This document shows, piece after piece, positions 1 to 10,225 of a stretch of DNA of 64,000 bases. The stretch lies in assembly GCF_900116495.1 (NCBI RefSeq), contig NZ_FPAY01000012.1, positions 61,769-125,768 on the forward strand. The letters run 5' to 3'. The stretch is from Arthrobacter sp. ov118 (GTDB lineage Bacteria; Actinomycetota; Actinomycetes; Actinomycetales; Micrococcaceae). The notes beneath the pieces were generated by a model. It was not told the origin of the DNA. It worked only from the letters and a program-made list of their open reading frames with translations, and did not search any database. The position numbers were made by a program, and so were the translations under genes. Position 1 is the stretch's first letter, and each line of letters begins with the position of its first letter.

Positions 1-1869
<1,869 letters not shown>

Positions 1870-1878
1870 GGATTCCCG

Positions 1879-3042
1879 ATGACTGAGAATTACACGGCAC
1901 TTTACGAAGAGCACAAGAAGCTCGGCGCCTCCTTCACGGACTTCGGCGGCTGGCAGATGCCGCTGAAGTACAGCTCCGAACTCGCCGAACACCACGCCGT
2001 CCGCAAGTCCGCGGGCCTGTTCGACCTCTCCCACATGGGCGAAGTCTGGGTCACCGGCCCGGACGCCGCAGCCTTCCTCGACTACGCTCTGGTGGGCAAG
2101 ATCTCCGCGATGGCCGTCGGCAAGGCCAAGTACTCGCTGATCTGCAACGAGGACGGCGGCATCATCGACGACCTCATCACCTACCGCCGGCCGGCGGGGG
2201 CAGACGGCACTGACAAGTTCCTGGTGGTCCCCAACGCCGGCAACGCCAAGGTGGTGACCGCAGCCCTGGCCGAACGCGCGGGTTCTGCCCAGGAAGGCGG
2301 CTTCGACGTTACGGTCCAGGACGCCTCTGCCGAAACGTCGCTCATCGCGGTGCAGGGCCCCCAAGCCGAGTCGATCCTGCTCCGCCTGGTCCCGGCAGCG
2401 CAACACGAACTCGTCACCGGCTTGAAGTACTACGCAGCCGTTGAGGTCCCGTTCCTCGTGGGCGGCTCGAGCCAGGACCTCCTGCTGGCCCGCACCGGCT
2501 ATACCGGTGAAGACGGCTTCGAGATCTTCGTGGGCAACGACGACGCCGCCGCCCTCTGGCAGGCGCTGATCGCCGTTGCCGAGGACGGCCAGCTGACCCC
2601 GGCGGGGCTCGCTTCCCGCGATTCGCTCCGGCTCGAGGCCGGCATGCCGCTCTACGGCAACGAACTCTCCCTTGACGGCGACCCGTTCGCCGCCGGCCTG
2701 GGCCCCGTCGTCGCGCTGTCCAAGGAAGGCGACTTCATCGGCAAGGCGGCCCTGGCGGCGAAGAAGGAAGCCGGCGCCGGGGCCACCACGGGCCGCAAGC
2801 TCGTCGGCCTCAAGGGCCTCGGACGCCGCGCCGGCCGCGGCCACTACCCGGTCCTCAAGGACGGCAACACAGTCGGCGAAGTGACCTCCGGCCAGCCCAG
2901 CCCGAGCCTGGGCTACCCCGTGGCTATGGCCTACGTCGACGTCGAGTTCACCGAACCCGGCACCGCCCTGGACATCGACCTCCGCGGCAAGGCGGAGCCC
3001 TTCGAAGTGGTGGCACTGCCGTTCTACAAGCGCCAAAAGTAG
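1879..3042 (+). CDS. gcvT: Aminomethyltransferase, glycine cleavage T protein
   Basis: GcvT moves the methylene carbon from the GcvH-bound aminomethyl arm to tetrahydrofolate and releases ammonia. The 387-residue product has the normal family length. It begins MTENYTALYEEHKKLGASFTDFGGWQMPL and has the folate-binding GCV_T features FDLSHMGEV and YTGEDGFEI, with the GCV_T_C barrel in the last 100 residues (GEVTSGQPSPSLGYPVAMAYV region). It follows gcvP by 9 bases with an AAGGA-like ribosome site. A 504-base gap separates it from gcvH, which is unusual for a gcv operon and is filled by repeats. Confidence 0.97.
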   Translation: MTENYTALYEEHKKLGASFTDFGGWQMPLKYSSELAEHHAVRKSAGLFDLSHMGEVWVTGPDAAAFLDYALVGKISAMAVGKAKYSLICNEDGGIIDDLITYRRPAGADGTDKFLVVPNAGNAKVVTAALAERAGSAQEGGFDVTVQDASAETSLIAVQGPQAESILLRLVPAAQHELVTGLKYYAAVEVPFLVGGSSQDLLLARTGYTGEDGFEIFVGNDDAAALWQALIAVAEDGQLTPAGLASRDSLRLEAGMPLYGNELSLDGDPFAAGLGPVVALSKEGDFIGKAALAAKKEAGAGATTGRKLVGLKGLGRRAGRGHYPVLKDGNTVGEVTSGQPSPSLGYPVAMAYVDVEFTEPGTALDIDLRGKAEPFEVVALPFYKRQK

Positions 3043-3089
3043 CCGAAGCTGTCCCGGGGGCTGCGTGACTGTGGTTGCGTTCGCCCGTC

Positions 3090-3180
3090 GGCCCCGACAT
3101 CCTCTGCATGCTCGGTCGCAAAGACGCCCGCTGAGCGGACGTGACGCTCCCTTAGACGCATGCTGCCGGATGTCGGGCCC
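3090..3180. repeat. Palindromic intergenic repeat, left copy (core 3106-3163)
   Basis: The 58-base core is bounded by GCATGC at both ends and contains nested arms (CGCCC-GCT-GAGCG in the middle) plus the one-sided stretch CGCTCCCTTAGAC. Outside the core a private outer stem is formed by GCCCCGACATCC and GGATGTCGGGCC. It is 52/58 identical to the reverse complement of the core at 3388-3445, and all six differences are transitions. Several of these break pairs in the inner stem, so this copy looks the more eroded one. It resembles REP/BOX-type dispersed repeats. Confidence 0.75.
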
Positions 3181-3376
3181 GAAGGGGCCCTGCAGCTCAC
3201 CCCAGGTTGAACTCACCTCCCGTTCCAAGCGTCATTGGGGGCGCCTGGAACGCCCAAAGGTGCGGGGGATGAACCGCCTCCCGCGGCCCGGCCTTAGAAG
3301 ATACCAAAAGCCGCAGTTTCTTCCCGGAGAACTGTAGGTCCCGAAAACTGAATCTTTTTGATAGCGGCAGGGGAGC

Positions 3377-3457
3377 GAATTCCGGAAGCGTGCGTCTAAG
3401 GGAGCGTCGCGTCCGCCCAGCGGGCGCCTTCGCGACCGAGCACGCGGAGGAATTCGG
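3377..3457. repeat. Palindromic intergenic repeat, right copy, inverted (core 3388-3445)
   Basis: This core is the inverted partner of the element at 3106-3163. Read on the minus strand it folds as GCGTGC, TCGCG, CGCCC-GCT-GGGCG, CGCGA, then an unpaired CGCTCCCTTAGA, then GCACGC. All inner pairs are intact. The outer stem is again private to this copy: CGAATTCC at 3376-3383 against GGAATTCG at 3449-3456. Having the same core inside two different outer stems suggests that the core, not the stem, is the mobile or conserved unit. Confidence 0.75.
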
Positions 3458-3546
3458 TTTCCGGCCGCGTAACCCGACCACGGTCAGTAAGTTACCCAGC
3501 GACAATTGATTTAGCCCACGACTTTTCAAACGTAAAGGAAAAACAC

Positions 3547-3933
3547 ATGGCAAAAGTTGCCCCTGAACTGCAGTACTCCGACGAGCACGAGTGGGTTGCG
3601 CGGGAGGAGGCCGGGAACGTCGTTTCCATCGGCATCTCCGCCGTCGCCACCGACGCCCTGGGCGACATCGTCTACGTGGACCTGCCTGAGGTTGGCTCCG
3701 CGGTGACCGCGGGGCAGACGTGCGGCGAGGTCGAGTCGACCAAGTCCGTCTCGGACCTGTACGCCCCCGTCACGGGCGAGGTCACCGAAGTCAACCCCGC
3801 CGTCGTCGACGATCCGGCGCTGATCAACAGCGATCCGTACGGGGCCGGCTGGCTCTTCAAGGTGGCCGCCGAATCGGAAGGTCCGCTGCTCTCTGCCCAG
3901 GAGTACGCCTCCAAGAACGGCGGCGAGCTGTGA
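3547..3933 (+). CDS. gcvH: Glycine cleavage system H protein (lipoyl carrier)
   Basis: GcvH carries the lipoyl arm that shuttles the aminomethyl group between the P, T and L proteins. The 128-residue length is standard. The lipoylation site is Lys66 in GEVESTKSVSDLYAP, and the DEHEWV start motif and the NSDPYGAGWLFKV end motif are both present. The ATG at 3547 is preceded by AAAGGA. Its stop TGA (3931-3933) overlaps the GTG start of glyA, which argues for translational coupling. The long gap upstream suggests that gcvH-glyA may have its own promoter. Confidence 0.97.
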   Translation: MAKVAPELQYSDEHEWVAREEAGNVVSIGISAVATDALGDIVYVDLPEVGSAVTAGQTCGEVESTKSVSDLYAPVTGEVTEVNPAVVDDPALINSDPYGAGWLFKVAAESEGPLLSAQEYASKNGGEL

Positions 3934-5264
3934 GCGCGGCGGGTGCCGCAGGCACGGAGACAGTGGCTTTTGAGCAGGTAGTTTCCCCGAGCCTGGACGC
4001 GGAGTTGTCCGCGCTGGATCCGGAGATCGCCGCGAAGATCGACGCGGAGCTGTCCCGCCAGCGTGACGGTCTGGAGATGATCGCCTCGGAGAACCACACC
4101 GCCAAAGCTGTGATGCAGGCGCAGGGTTCGGTGCTGACCAACAAGTACGCCGAGGGCTACCCGGGCAAGCGCTACTACGGCGGCTGCGAGCACGTTGACG
4201 TGATCGAGCAGCTCGCGATCGACCGGGTCAAGGCCCTGTTCGGTGCCGGGTACGCGAACGTCCAGCCGCACTCCGGCGCGCAGGCCAACGCCTCCGTGAT
4301 GCACGCCCTGATCCGTCCGGGCGACACCATCATGGGCCTGAACCTGGCCCACGGCGGACACCTGACGCACGGCATGAAGATCAACTTCTCCGGCCGGCTC
4401 TACAACGTCATCCCGTACCAGGTCCGCGAGGACGACCACCGGATCGACATGGCCGAGGTGGAGCGCCTGGCCCAGGAGCACAAGCCCCAGCTGATCGTTG
4501 CCGGCTGGTCCGCGTACGCCCGCCAGCTGGACTTCGCCGAGTTCCGCCGGATCGCCGATTCCGTGGGCGCCTACCTGATGGTGGACATGGCACACTTCGC
4601 CGGACTGGTGGCGGCCGGCCTGCACCCGTCTCCGGTGCCGCACGCCCACGTCACCACCTCCACCACGCACAAGACCCTCGCCGGTCCGCGCGGCGGCATC
4701 ATCCTGAGCAACGACGCCGAGATCGCCAAGAAGATCAACTCCGCAGTCTTCCCCGGCCAGCAGGGCGGGCCGCTGGAGCACGTCATCGCCGGCAAGGCCG
4801 TGGCCTTCAAGATCGCAGCGTCCGAAGAGTTCAAGGAACGCCAGGAACGGGTCCTGGCCGGCGCCCGGATCCTCGCTGACCGCCTGGTCCAGCCGGACGT
4901 CACCGCGAAGGGGATCTCCGTGATCTCCGGCGGCACCGACGTGCACCTGGTCCTGGTGGACCTGCGCAACTGCGAGCTCAACGGGCAAGAGGCCGAGGAC
5001 CGTCTCGCCGCGATCGACATCACCGTCAACCGCAACGCCGTCCCCTTCGACCCGCGTCCGCCGATGGTCACCTCCGGGCTGCGCATCGGCACCCCGGCGC
5101 TGGCCACCCGCGGCTTCGGCGAGGCGGCCTTCGCCGAGGTTGCCGAGATCATCGCCGAGGCTTTGACCGCCGACGCCGGCGCTGACCTGTCCGGTCTGCG
5201 CTCCCGGGTGGAGGCCCTCGCCGCCGCCCACCCGCTCTACCCCTCGGTTGATAACCTCGCCTAA
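3930..5264 (+). CDS. glyA: Serine hydroxymethyltransferase
   Basis: This PLP enzyme converts glycine plus 5,10-methylene-tetrahydrofolate to serine, using the product of the upstream glycine cleavage genes. I place the start at GTG 3930, in a GTGA overlap with gcvH, giving 444 residues. The frame is open further upstream into gcvH, but that part is not homologous. The active-site lysine is Lys248 in STTHKTLAGPRGG; IASENHT, TNKYAEGYPGKRYYGG and VDMAHFAGLVA are all intact. A short 15-20 residue tail (SAAGAAGTETVAFEQVV) precedes the conserved fold and may be mostly disordered. Confidence 0.95.
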   Translation: MSAAGAAGTETVAFEQVVSPSLDAELSALDPEIAAKIDAELSRQRDGLEMIASENHTAKAVMQAQGSVLTNKYAEGYPGKRYYGGCEHVDVIEQLAIDRVKALFGAGYANVQPHSGAQANASVMHALIRPGDTIMGLNLAHGGHLTHGMKINFSGRLYNVIPYQVREDDHRIDMAEVERLAQEHKPQLIVAGWSAYARQLDFAEFRRIADSVGAYLMVDMAHFAGLVAAGLHPSPVPHAHVTTSTTHKTLAGPRGGIILSNDAEIAKKINSAVFPGQQGGPLEHVIAGKAVAFKIAASEEFKERQERVLAGARILADRLVQPDVTAKGISVISGGTDVHLVLVDLRNCELNGQEAEDRLAAIDITVNRNAVPFDPRPPMVTSGLRIGTPALATRGFGEAAFAEVAEIIAEALTADAGADLSGLRSRVEALAAAHPLYPSVDNLA

Positions 5265-5302
5265 GGGACGTATTACAGAAGTAGCAGCAGTACCGATCAC
5301 GA

Positions 5303-5339
5303 CGCCGGGCGGGCCGCGGCCACAAGCCGCCGCCCGGCG
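5303..5339 (+). terminator. GC-rich hairpin after glyA
   Basis: The arms CGCCGGGCGG (5303-5312) and CCGCCCGGCG (5330-5339) pair perfectly over 10 bases, 38 bases after the glyA stop. No T-run follows, so it may be a weak or Rho-assisted terminator, or simply a leader structure of sdaA. Confidence 0.4.
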
Positions 5340-5434
5340 CCGTCCATCGGGCAAAGCTGCCGCCTACCGGCGGCCGCACGCCTTCCGGCAAGACCCTCTG
5401 CCGGACCACAGCAAGACCTAGTTAGGAACCGACA

Positions 5435-6847
5435 ATGGCTGTTGGAGTCTTCGACCTCTTTTCCATCGGAATAGGACCGTCCAGCTCGCACACGGTTGGA
5501 CCGATGCGGGCCGCCGCCGTCTTCGCGGAAGAACTCAAAGCTTCCGGACACCTGGCCGACGTGGCCTCGCTGCGCGTGGACCTGTACGGCTCCCTCGCCG
5601 CCACGGGCCACGGCCACGGCACCATGACGGCCATCCTGCTCGGTCTCGAGGGTTTCCACCCCGAGCAGATCCTGCCGGCGGAAGTGGAGGACCGGCTGGC
5701 CGCGATCGCCGAAACCGGCACCCTGCAGCTGGCCGGAGCCGTGCCCCTGCCGTACGGGGTGAAGGACATGGTCCTGCGGCCATTGACCATCCTGCCCCGG
5801 CACACCAACGGGATGACGTTCACGGTCTCCGACGCCGGAGGCGAAACCCTGCACAGCGCCACATTCTTCTCCGTCGGCGGCGGCTTCATTGTCCGCGAGG
5901 GCGAGGAGGACTCGGCGCAGCAGGAGCTCGAGGAGTCAAAGAAGGAACTCCCGCTGCCCTTCCGCACCGCCGCTGAACTGCTGGGCCGCTGCCAGTCCAA
6001 GGGCCTCTCGATCGGCGAGATCATGATGGTCAACGAGCGCGCCTCCCGCACGGAAGCGGAGATCCGGGAGGGCCTGCTGCACATCTACTCGGTGATGGAA
6101 GGCTGCGTCGAGGTCAGCCTCAAGCGCGAGGGGCTGCTGCCCGGCGGGCTGAAGGTCCGCCGTCGCGCGCCCGACTGGCACGAGCGGCTGCTGAAGGAAG
6201 GCCGTGACCACGGTCCGGACTACCGCGACCCGAAGTACTGGCAGGAATGGGTCAACCTGATCGCCCTCGCCGTGAACGAGGAAAATGCCTCGGGCGGCCG
6301 CGTGGTCACCGCCCCTACCAACGGTGCCGCCGGCATCATCCCCGCCGTGCTGTACTACGCCCTGCACTTCGCCCCCGGCATGGACAAGGCAACCCAGGCC
6401 GACCGCGACGACGTTGTGGTCAAGTTCCTGCTGACCGCCGGCGCCATCGGGGTGCTGTACAAGGAGCAGGCCTCGATCTCCGGTGCAGAAGTCGGCTGCC
6501 AGGGCGAGGTGGGTTCGGCGTCGTCAATGGCGGCCGCGGGCCTGGCCGAAGTCATGGGCGGCACGCCGGCCCAGGTGGAGAACGCCGCGGAAATCGCGAT
6601 GGAACACAACCTGGGCCTGACCTGCGATCCGATCGGCGGGCTCGTCCAGGTCCCGTGCATCGAACGCAACGCGATCGCCGCCGCGAAGGCCATCAACGCC
6701 GCCAAGATGGCACTGTGGGGCGACGGCTCGCACCGGGTGTCCTTGGACGAGGTCATTGTGACCATGCGCGAGACCGGCAGGGACATGAGCTCGAAGTACA
6801 AGGAAACCGCCATGGGCGGCCTCGCCGTGAACGTGGTGGAGTGCTAG
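5435..6847 (+). CDS. sdaA: L-serine ammonia-lyase (iron-sulfur type, single chain)
   Basis: It deaminates L-serine to pyruvate. The 470-residue protein joins the beta domain (MAVGVFDLFSIGIGPSSSHTVGP at the start) and the alpha domain (residues about 195-470) in one chain, as in E. coli SdaA. The 4Fe-4S cysteines expected for the class are in GAEVGCQGEVGSAS, LTCDPIGG and VPCIERNA. A C-terminal tail motif VNVVEC ends in the cysteine that can occupy the cluster in this family. Its position directly after glyA fits glycine to serine to pyruvate catabolism. A 170-base gap with a hairpin leaves room for a separate promoter. Confidence 0.96.
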   Translation: MAVGVFDLFSIGIGPSSSHTVGPMRAAAVFAEELKASGHLADVASLRVDLYGSLAATGHGHGTMTAILLGLEGFHPEQILPAEVEDRLAAIAETGTLQLAGAVPLPYGVKDMVLRPLTILPRHTNGMTFTVSDAGGETLHSATFFSVGGGFIVREGEEDSAQQELEESKKELPLPFRTAAELLGRCQSKGLSIGEIMMVNERASRTEAEIREGLLHIYSVMEGCVEVSLKREGLLPGGLKVRRRAPDWHERLLKEGRDHGPDYRDPKYWQEWVNLIALAVNEENASGGRVVTAPTNGAAGIIPAVLYYALHFAPGMDKATQADRDDVVVKFLLTAGAIGVLYKEQASISGAEVGCQGEVGSASSMAAAGLAEVMGGTPAQVENAAEIAMEHNLGLTCDPIGGLVQVPCIERNAIAAAKAINAAKMALWGDGSHRVSLDEVIVTMRETGRDMSSKYKETAMGGLAVNVVEC

Positions 6848-6883
6848 GGGCCTGACCGGCGACTGACGTTTAGTTATCAGGTG

Positions 6884-7438
6884 CTAGTTGTGCAGGGCGG
6901 CCCATAGATTCAGTGAGGACGCAAACACGACCCAGGACAGGTAGGGCAGCATCAGCAGCCCTGCCGTCCGGCTGATGGGCCCGAAGAGCACCACGGTCAC
7001 GGCCACCGCGACGGCCAGCGCGACGATGATGCCGAAGGCGATCCACAGCGCCGGCGTCCCCAGCGCCGGGTACAGGGCGAAGAACACCGGCGTCCAGAGC
7101 AGGTTCAGTCCCAGCTGCACGCAGTAGGCGGTGAGGGCCGCCCGGGACCCTGCGGCGTGACTGCGCCAGACCAGCCACCCCGCGACGGCCATGGCGGTGT
7201 ACAGGAACGTCCAGACCGGGCCGAAGACCCAGTTGGGCGGGGACCACGGCGCCGTGTCCGCGGTGGTGTACCAGCCGTTGACGTGTCGGGCGGTGGCCAG
7301 GCCGCCGAGAGCCGCGACCAGCGCCGACGCGGCGAGGAACAGCACCAGTGCTATCGCCTGGGCGCCGCTGCCGGCGCCTGGTGAGCGGCCGCGGCCCGCT
7401 CCGGCACCGCGTTCCACCGGTTGTTGCTGAGCCTGCAT
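6884..7438 (-). CDS. TspO/MBR-family membrane protein
   Basis: A 184-residue protein of the TspO (translocator/peripheral benzodiazepine receptor) family, whose members bind tetrapyrroles and act in stress responses. About 30 polar residues precede five hydrophobic helices. The family signatures WYTTADTAPWSPPNWVFGPVWTFLY (residues about 51-75), NLLWTPVFF and LMLPYLSWVVFASSLN are all visible. The frame runs far upstream into the neighbouring gene, but MQAQQQPVERG (ATG at 7438) is the sensible start, since it leaves a normal family length. It converges on sdaA and is divergent from the FemAB gene. Confidence 0.9.
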   Translation of the reverse strand: MQAQQQPVERGAGAGRGRSPGAGSGAQAIALVLFLAASALVAALGGLATARHVNGWYTTADTAPWSPPNWVFGPVWTFLYTAMAVAGWLVWRSHAAGSRAALTAYCVQLGLNLLWTPVFFALYPALGTPALWIAFGIIVALAVAVAVTVVLFGPISRTAGLLMLPYLSWVVFASSLNLWAALHN

Positions 7439-7487
7439 GAGACCAGCGTAACTGCCCGGGCCGGACCGGTGGCAGGGTGCGGACCGA

Positions 7488-7493
7488 TAGACT
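7488..7493 (+). promoter_or_regulatory. Candidate -10 box for the FemAB-type gene
   Basis: TAGACT lies about 60 bases before the FemAB start. The same TAGNCT hexamer is seen in front of several genes of this window, placed immediately before the start codon in three of them. No clear -35 box is visible. Confidence 0.35.
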
Positions 7494-7552
7494 TGGGGCT
7501 GCATGTCTGCATGCCGCCGAAGCTCGTACCGCAATGATTGGATGCCGCACCC

Positions 7553-8626
7553 TTGCGTGAATTCACTGCCCGCTTTGCCTCTGCCGAAGAGATTGCCAAC
7601 TGGGATGCCCACGTCACCGCGAACCCCAATGGCGGCAATCTCCTGCAATCGGAAGCCTTCGCCGAGGTCAAGCAGCACTTTGGCTGGAAACCGCTTCACC
7701 TCGTGTACGAGACGGCCGATTACTCGAGCTACAACCTGGTCCTGGAAAAGTCCTTCCCGGTCCTGGGCAAGCTCTGGTACCTGATCAAGGGACCCGACGT
7801 CGCGTCGGTGGAGGATATCCCCGGCATCACCGCGGCCAACGCCGACTTCGTCCGGAAAACCAGGCTGGGCGTCTTCGCCATCAAGATCGAACCGGACATC
7901 GTGCTGTCCGACGACGCCCGGCGCGTCCTCGAAGGGGCCGGGCTGGTCAAAACCCACAACCTGCAGCCCAACGACTCCACGGCGCTCCTGGACATAGCGC
8001 CGGAGGAAAACCAGCTGTTGCGCAACCTCCACTCCCGCGGCCGCAACGCCGTGCGCCGCGCCCTCCGCGAGGGCGTGGAGGTCCACAACGTCGAACCCAC
8101 GGAAGAGAACTTCCGGGCCATGTACGACCTCATGACCACCACGGTGGAGGCTAAATCCCAGGTCCGGGTCCGCGAGTACGAGTACTACCGCCAGTTCTGG
8201 ACCAATTTCCTGAAGAGGGACCAGGGCCGTTTGCTCTTCGTGTATGAGGACGGCGTGCCCTCCGTCGGAGCGTTCGTGATCAATTACGGCCGCAAGGGAA
8301 CGTACAAGGACGGCGGATCACTGCAGAAGCGGGGCCAGTACGGCGACTCGCACCTGGTGCAATGGACGGCGATCAACCAGCTCAAGGACCTCGGCTGCAC
8401 CGAATACGACTTCTGCGGCACGCCGCCGAGCGACAAGCTCAAGGACACCTCCAACCCCTTCCACGGGCTGGGCCTGTTCAAGACGAGCTTCAGCAAGACC
8501 GTGACCGACTTCGTCGGCTGCTACGACCAAATACTGAGCCCGTTGAAGTACAAGGCCTGGATGATGGCGGGGGAGCGCGTGGCGCGCCAGCTCTACACCC
8601 GGCGCACGGGCCAGCAGTTCTACTGA
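7553..8626 (+). CDS. FemAB-family peptidoglycan interpeptide-bridge aminoacyltransferase
   Basis: FemAB/MurM-type enzymes use aminoacyl-tRNA to add residues to the side-chain amino group of the lipid II stem peptide. About 357 residues with two GNAT-like lobes. NLLQSEAFAEVKQHFGWKP, LHSRGRNAVRRALREGVEV and KDGGSLQKRGQYGDSHLVQWTAI are typical family stretches. TTG 7553 (MREFTARFASAEEIANWD) fits the usual start; TTG 7538 is possible and adds five residues. No helical tRNA-synthetase-like insertion stands out. The donated amino acid cannot be read from the sequence; Arthrobacter walls commonly have Ala- or Ser-containing bridges. Confidence 0.88.
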   Translation: MREFTARFASAEEIANWDAHVTANPNGGNLLQSEAFAEVKQHFGWKPLHLVYETADYSSYNLVLEKSFPVLGKLWYLIKGPDVASVEDIPGITAANADFVRKTRLGVFAIKIEPDIVLSDDARRVLEGAGLVKTHNLQPNDSTALLDIAPEENQLLRNLHSRGRNAVRRALREGVEVHNVEPTEENFRAMYDLMTTTVEAKSQVRVREYEYYRQFWTNFLKRDQGRLLFVYEDGVPSVGAFVINYGRKGTYKDGGSLQKRGQYGDSHLVQWTAINQLKDLGCTEYDFCGTPPSDKLKDTSNPFHGLGLFKTSFSKTVTDFVGCYDQILSPLKYKAWMMAGERVARQLYTRRTGQQFY

Positions 8627-8674
8627 TCCGGCGACGAGGACTGATAAAGGACAGGCAAAGACAGTGAGGCCGGA

Positions 8675-10171
8675 ATGAACACCGAACCCGACCGCCGCCG
8701 CAGGCCACCCACGGACGGCCTGCCCCGGACCGAACCCATGTCCCCGATGCAGGTACGCCAGAACGCCGCCGCCAAGCGGATGCTCCGCCGCCTGGTGCAG
8801 GGGGAAAACCCGCCGACGGCGCCGCTGAGCATCGTGGACCGGCTGGTGGGCAGCCCCTATGCGAACCCGATGATCCAGGTTGGCGGGGTGGACGCCGCAG
8901 CCCGCAAGACCATCGACTTTGCCGTGAAGCTTGCGGAATCCATGTTCCGGTACGGGGCAGGCGCCCTTGAGGTCGAGACCAGCATCATCGCGATCACCGC
9001 GGCGTTCGGGCTCAAGAACATCGAGGTGGACATCACCAATCAGTCGGTGGCCATCAACTATGCCCCGAAGGACCAGACACCCATCACCGTGCTGCGCGTT
9101 GTGAGGTCCTGGACCAACAACTACGCGGGCCTCGCCCAGGTGCACCAGCTGGTCACGGATATCGTGGCCGGCGGCGTAGGCCGGGAGGAAGCCGTGCGCC
9201 GGCTCGAGGACATCACGCGAAGCGCCAAGCCCTTCCCGCGCTGGATGGTCACCGTGGCCTTCGGTGTGTTCGCCGCGGTCTTCGTCGGAGTTCTGGGCGG
9301 TGGGCTGGGCGCCTCCATGGTCGCCTTCGTGTCCAACCTGCTCGTGAGCCTGCTGGCGCGCCAGCTGGGCCGCTGGCGTACCCCGGACTTCTTCATCACC
9401 GCAGCGTGTTCGTTCCTGGTGACCATCATTGCCCTGCTGCTGTGGCGTTTCGGCAGTCCACTGGGGGTGCAGATTGCCCCCGCGATTGTGGTGGTCGGCG
9501 GCATCCTGCTGCTCCTGCCAACCGGACGCCTGGTGTCCTCGGTACAGGACGCCATTAACGGGTTCCCTGTCACGGCGGCCGGCCGGTTCCTGTCCACCCT
9601 GCTGACCTTCGGGGCGGTGGTCGCCGGCATTGCTGTCGGGTTCGTGGTGGGGGAGCTGACCGGTTCGGAGCCGATCGACGTCACCAAAACATTCCCGCCG
9701 GCGTATGACTTATGGGTTGTGGTCATCCTGACCGCCATCGCCGTGATCATGATCGGCATTACCGAACAGACGGATTCGAAGCTGCTGCTTCCGACGGCGG
9801 CCGTCGGGGTGGTGGGCTACCTGGTCTTGATAGCGTGCGACGCCTTGGGCCTCGGATCCCGGTTCGCGCCGGCGCTCGCCGCTGTGGTGATCGGTCTTCT
9901 CGCCCGGGTGGTGGCCCTCCGGATGGGGGCTCCCCAGCTGGTGGTGGCTGTCCCCGCGTCCCTGATCCTGCTCCCTGGTCTTGCCATATTCCGGTCCATG
10001 TATGTATTGACCATCGAGGAAACCGAGATTCTCATTGGCGCCGGCGGGATGCTTAACGCCGGGGCGATCGTGCTCGGCGTCGCGGCCGGCATCGTGCTCG
10101 GTGACACCCTCGCGCGGCCCCTGACCCGAAGCCTCGCCAGCAACGAGCGCAGGCGGGCCCGCCGGCGGTAG
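8675..10171 (+). CDS. ThrE-like threonine/serine exporter family membrane protein
   Basis: A 498-residue protein with the two halves of the ThrE family. The N-terminal DUF1212 region (residues about 60-240) has RKTIDFAVKLAESMFRYGAGALEVETSI; the following membrane parts (about 180-490) contain roughly ten hydrophobic segments. The family's first member, C. glutamicum ThrE, exports threonine and serine. The start MNTEPDRRRR is an ATG after a GGCCGGA site. It lies 48 bases after the FemAB gene in the same direction, and a link through serine or threonine supply is conceivable but only an inference. A basic tail SNERRRARRR ends the protein in the cytoplasm. Confidence 0.88.
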   Translation: MNTEPDRRRRPPTDGLPRTEPMSPMQVRQNAAAKRMLRRLVQGENPPTAPLSIVDRLVGSPYANPMIQVGGVDAAARKTIDFAVKLAESMFRYGAGALEVETSIIAITAAFGLKNIEVDITNQSVAINYAPKDQTPITVLRVVRSWTNNYAGLAQVHQLVTDIVAGGVGREEAVRRLEDITRSAKPFPRWMVTVAFGVFAAVFVGVLGGGLGASMVAFVSNLLVSLLARQLGRWRTPDFFITAACSFLVTIIALLLWRFGSPLGVQIAPAIVVVGGILLLLPTGRLVSSVQDAINGFPVTAAGRFLSTLLTFGAVVAGIAVGFVVGELTGSEPIDVTKTFPPAYDLWVVVILTAIAVIMIGITEQTDSKLLLPTAAVGVVGYLVLIACDALGLGSRFAPALAAVVIGLLARVVALRMGAPQLVVAVPASLILLPGLAIFRSMYVLTIEETEILIGAGGMLNAGAIVLGVAAGIVLGDTLARPLTRSLASNERRRARRR

Positions 10172-10225
10172 GCCGCGGCGTGCGTGCGGCCTCGCCGTGC
10201 TGGACCATGCTGCTGGATCTTGACG

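Larger units (their letters stand above)
3043..3546. other. 504-base gcvT-gcvH gap holding a facing pair of palindromic repeats
   Basis: No convincing gene lies here; the open frames have no homology that I recognise and cross the repeats. I see two 58-base palindromic elements in opposite orientation (3106-3163 and 3388-3445). The space between them holds smaller inverted repeats such as CCGTTCCAAGCG/CGCCTGGAACG around 3225-3255. The last 60 bases before gcvH are more AT-rich and end in the ribosome site AAAGGA. I looked for glycine riboswitch signatures and found none. Confidence 0.7.

Noticed and set aside
3065..3337. 90-codon plus-strand ORF in the gcvT-gcvH gap
   Set aside because: It reads through a palindromic repeat, lacks a good ribosome site and has no recognisable homology.
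3043..3546. Glycine riboswitch before gcvH
   Set aside because: The conserved glycine-aptamer core sequences are absent; only the palindromic repeats are seen.
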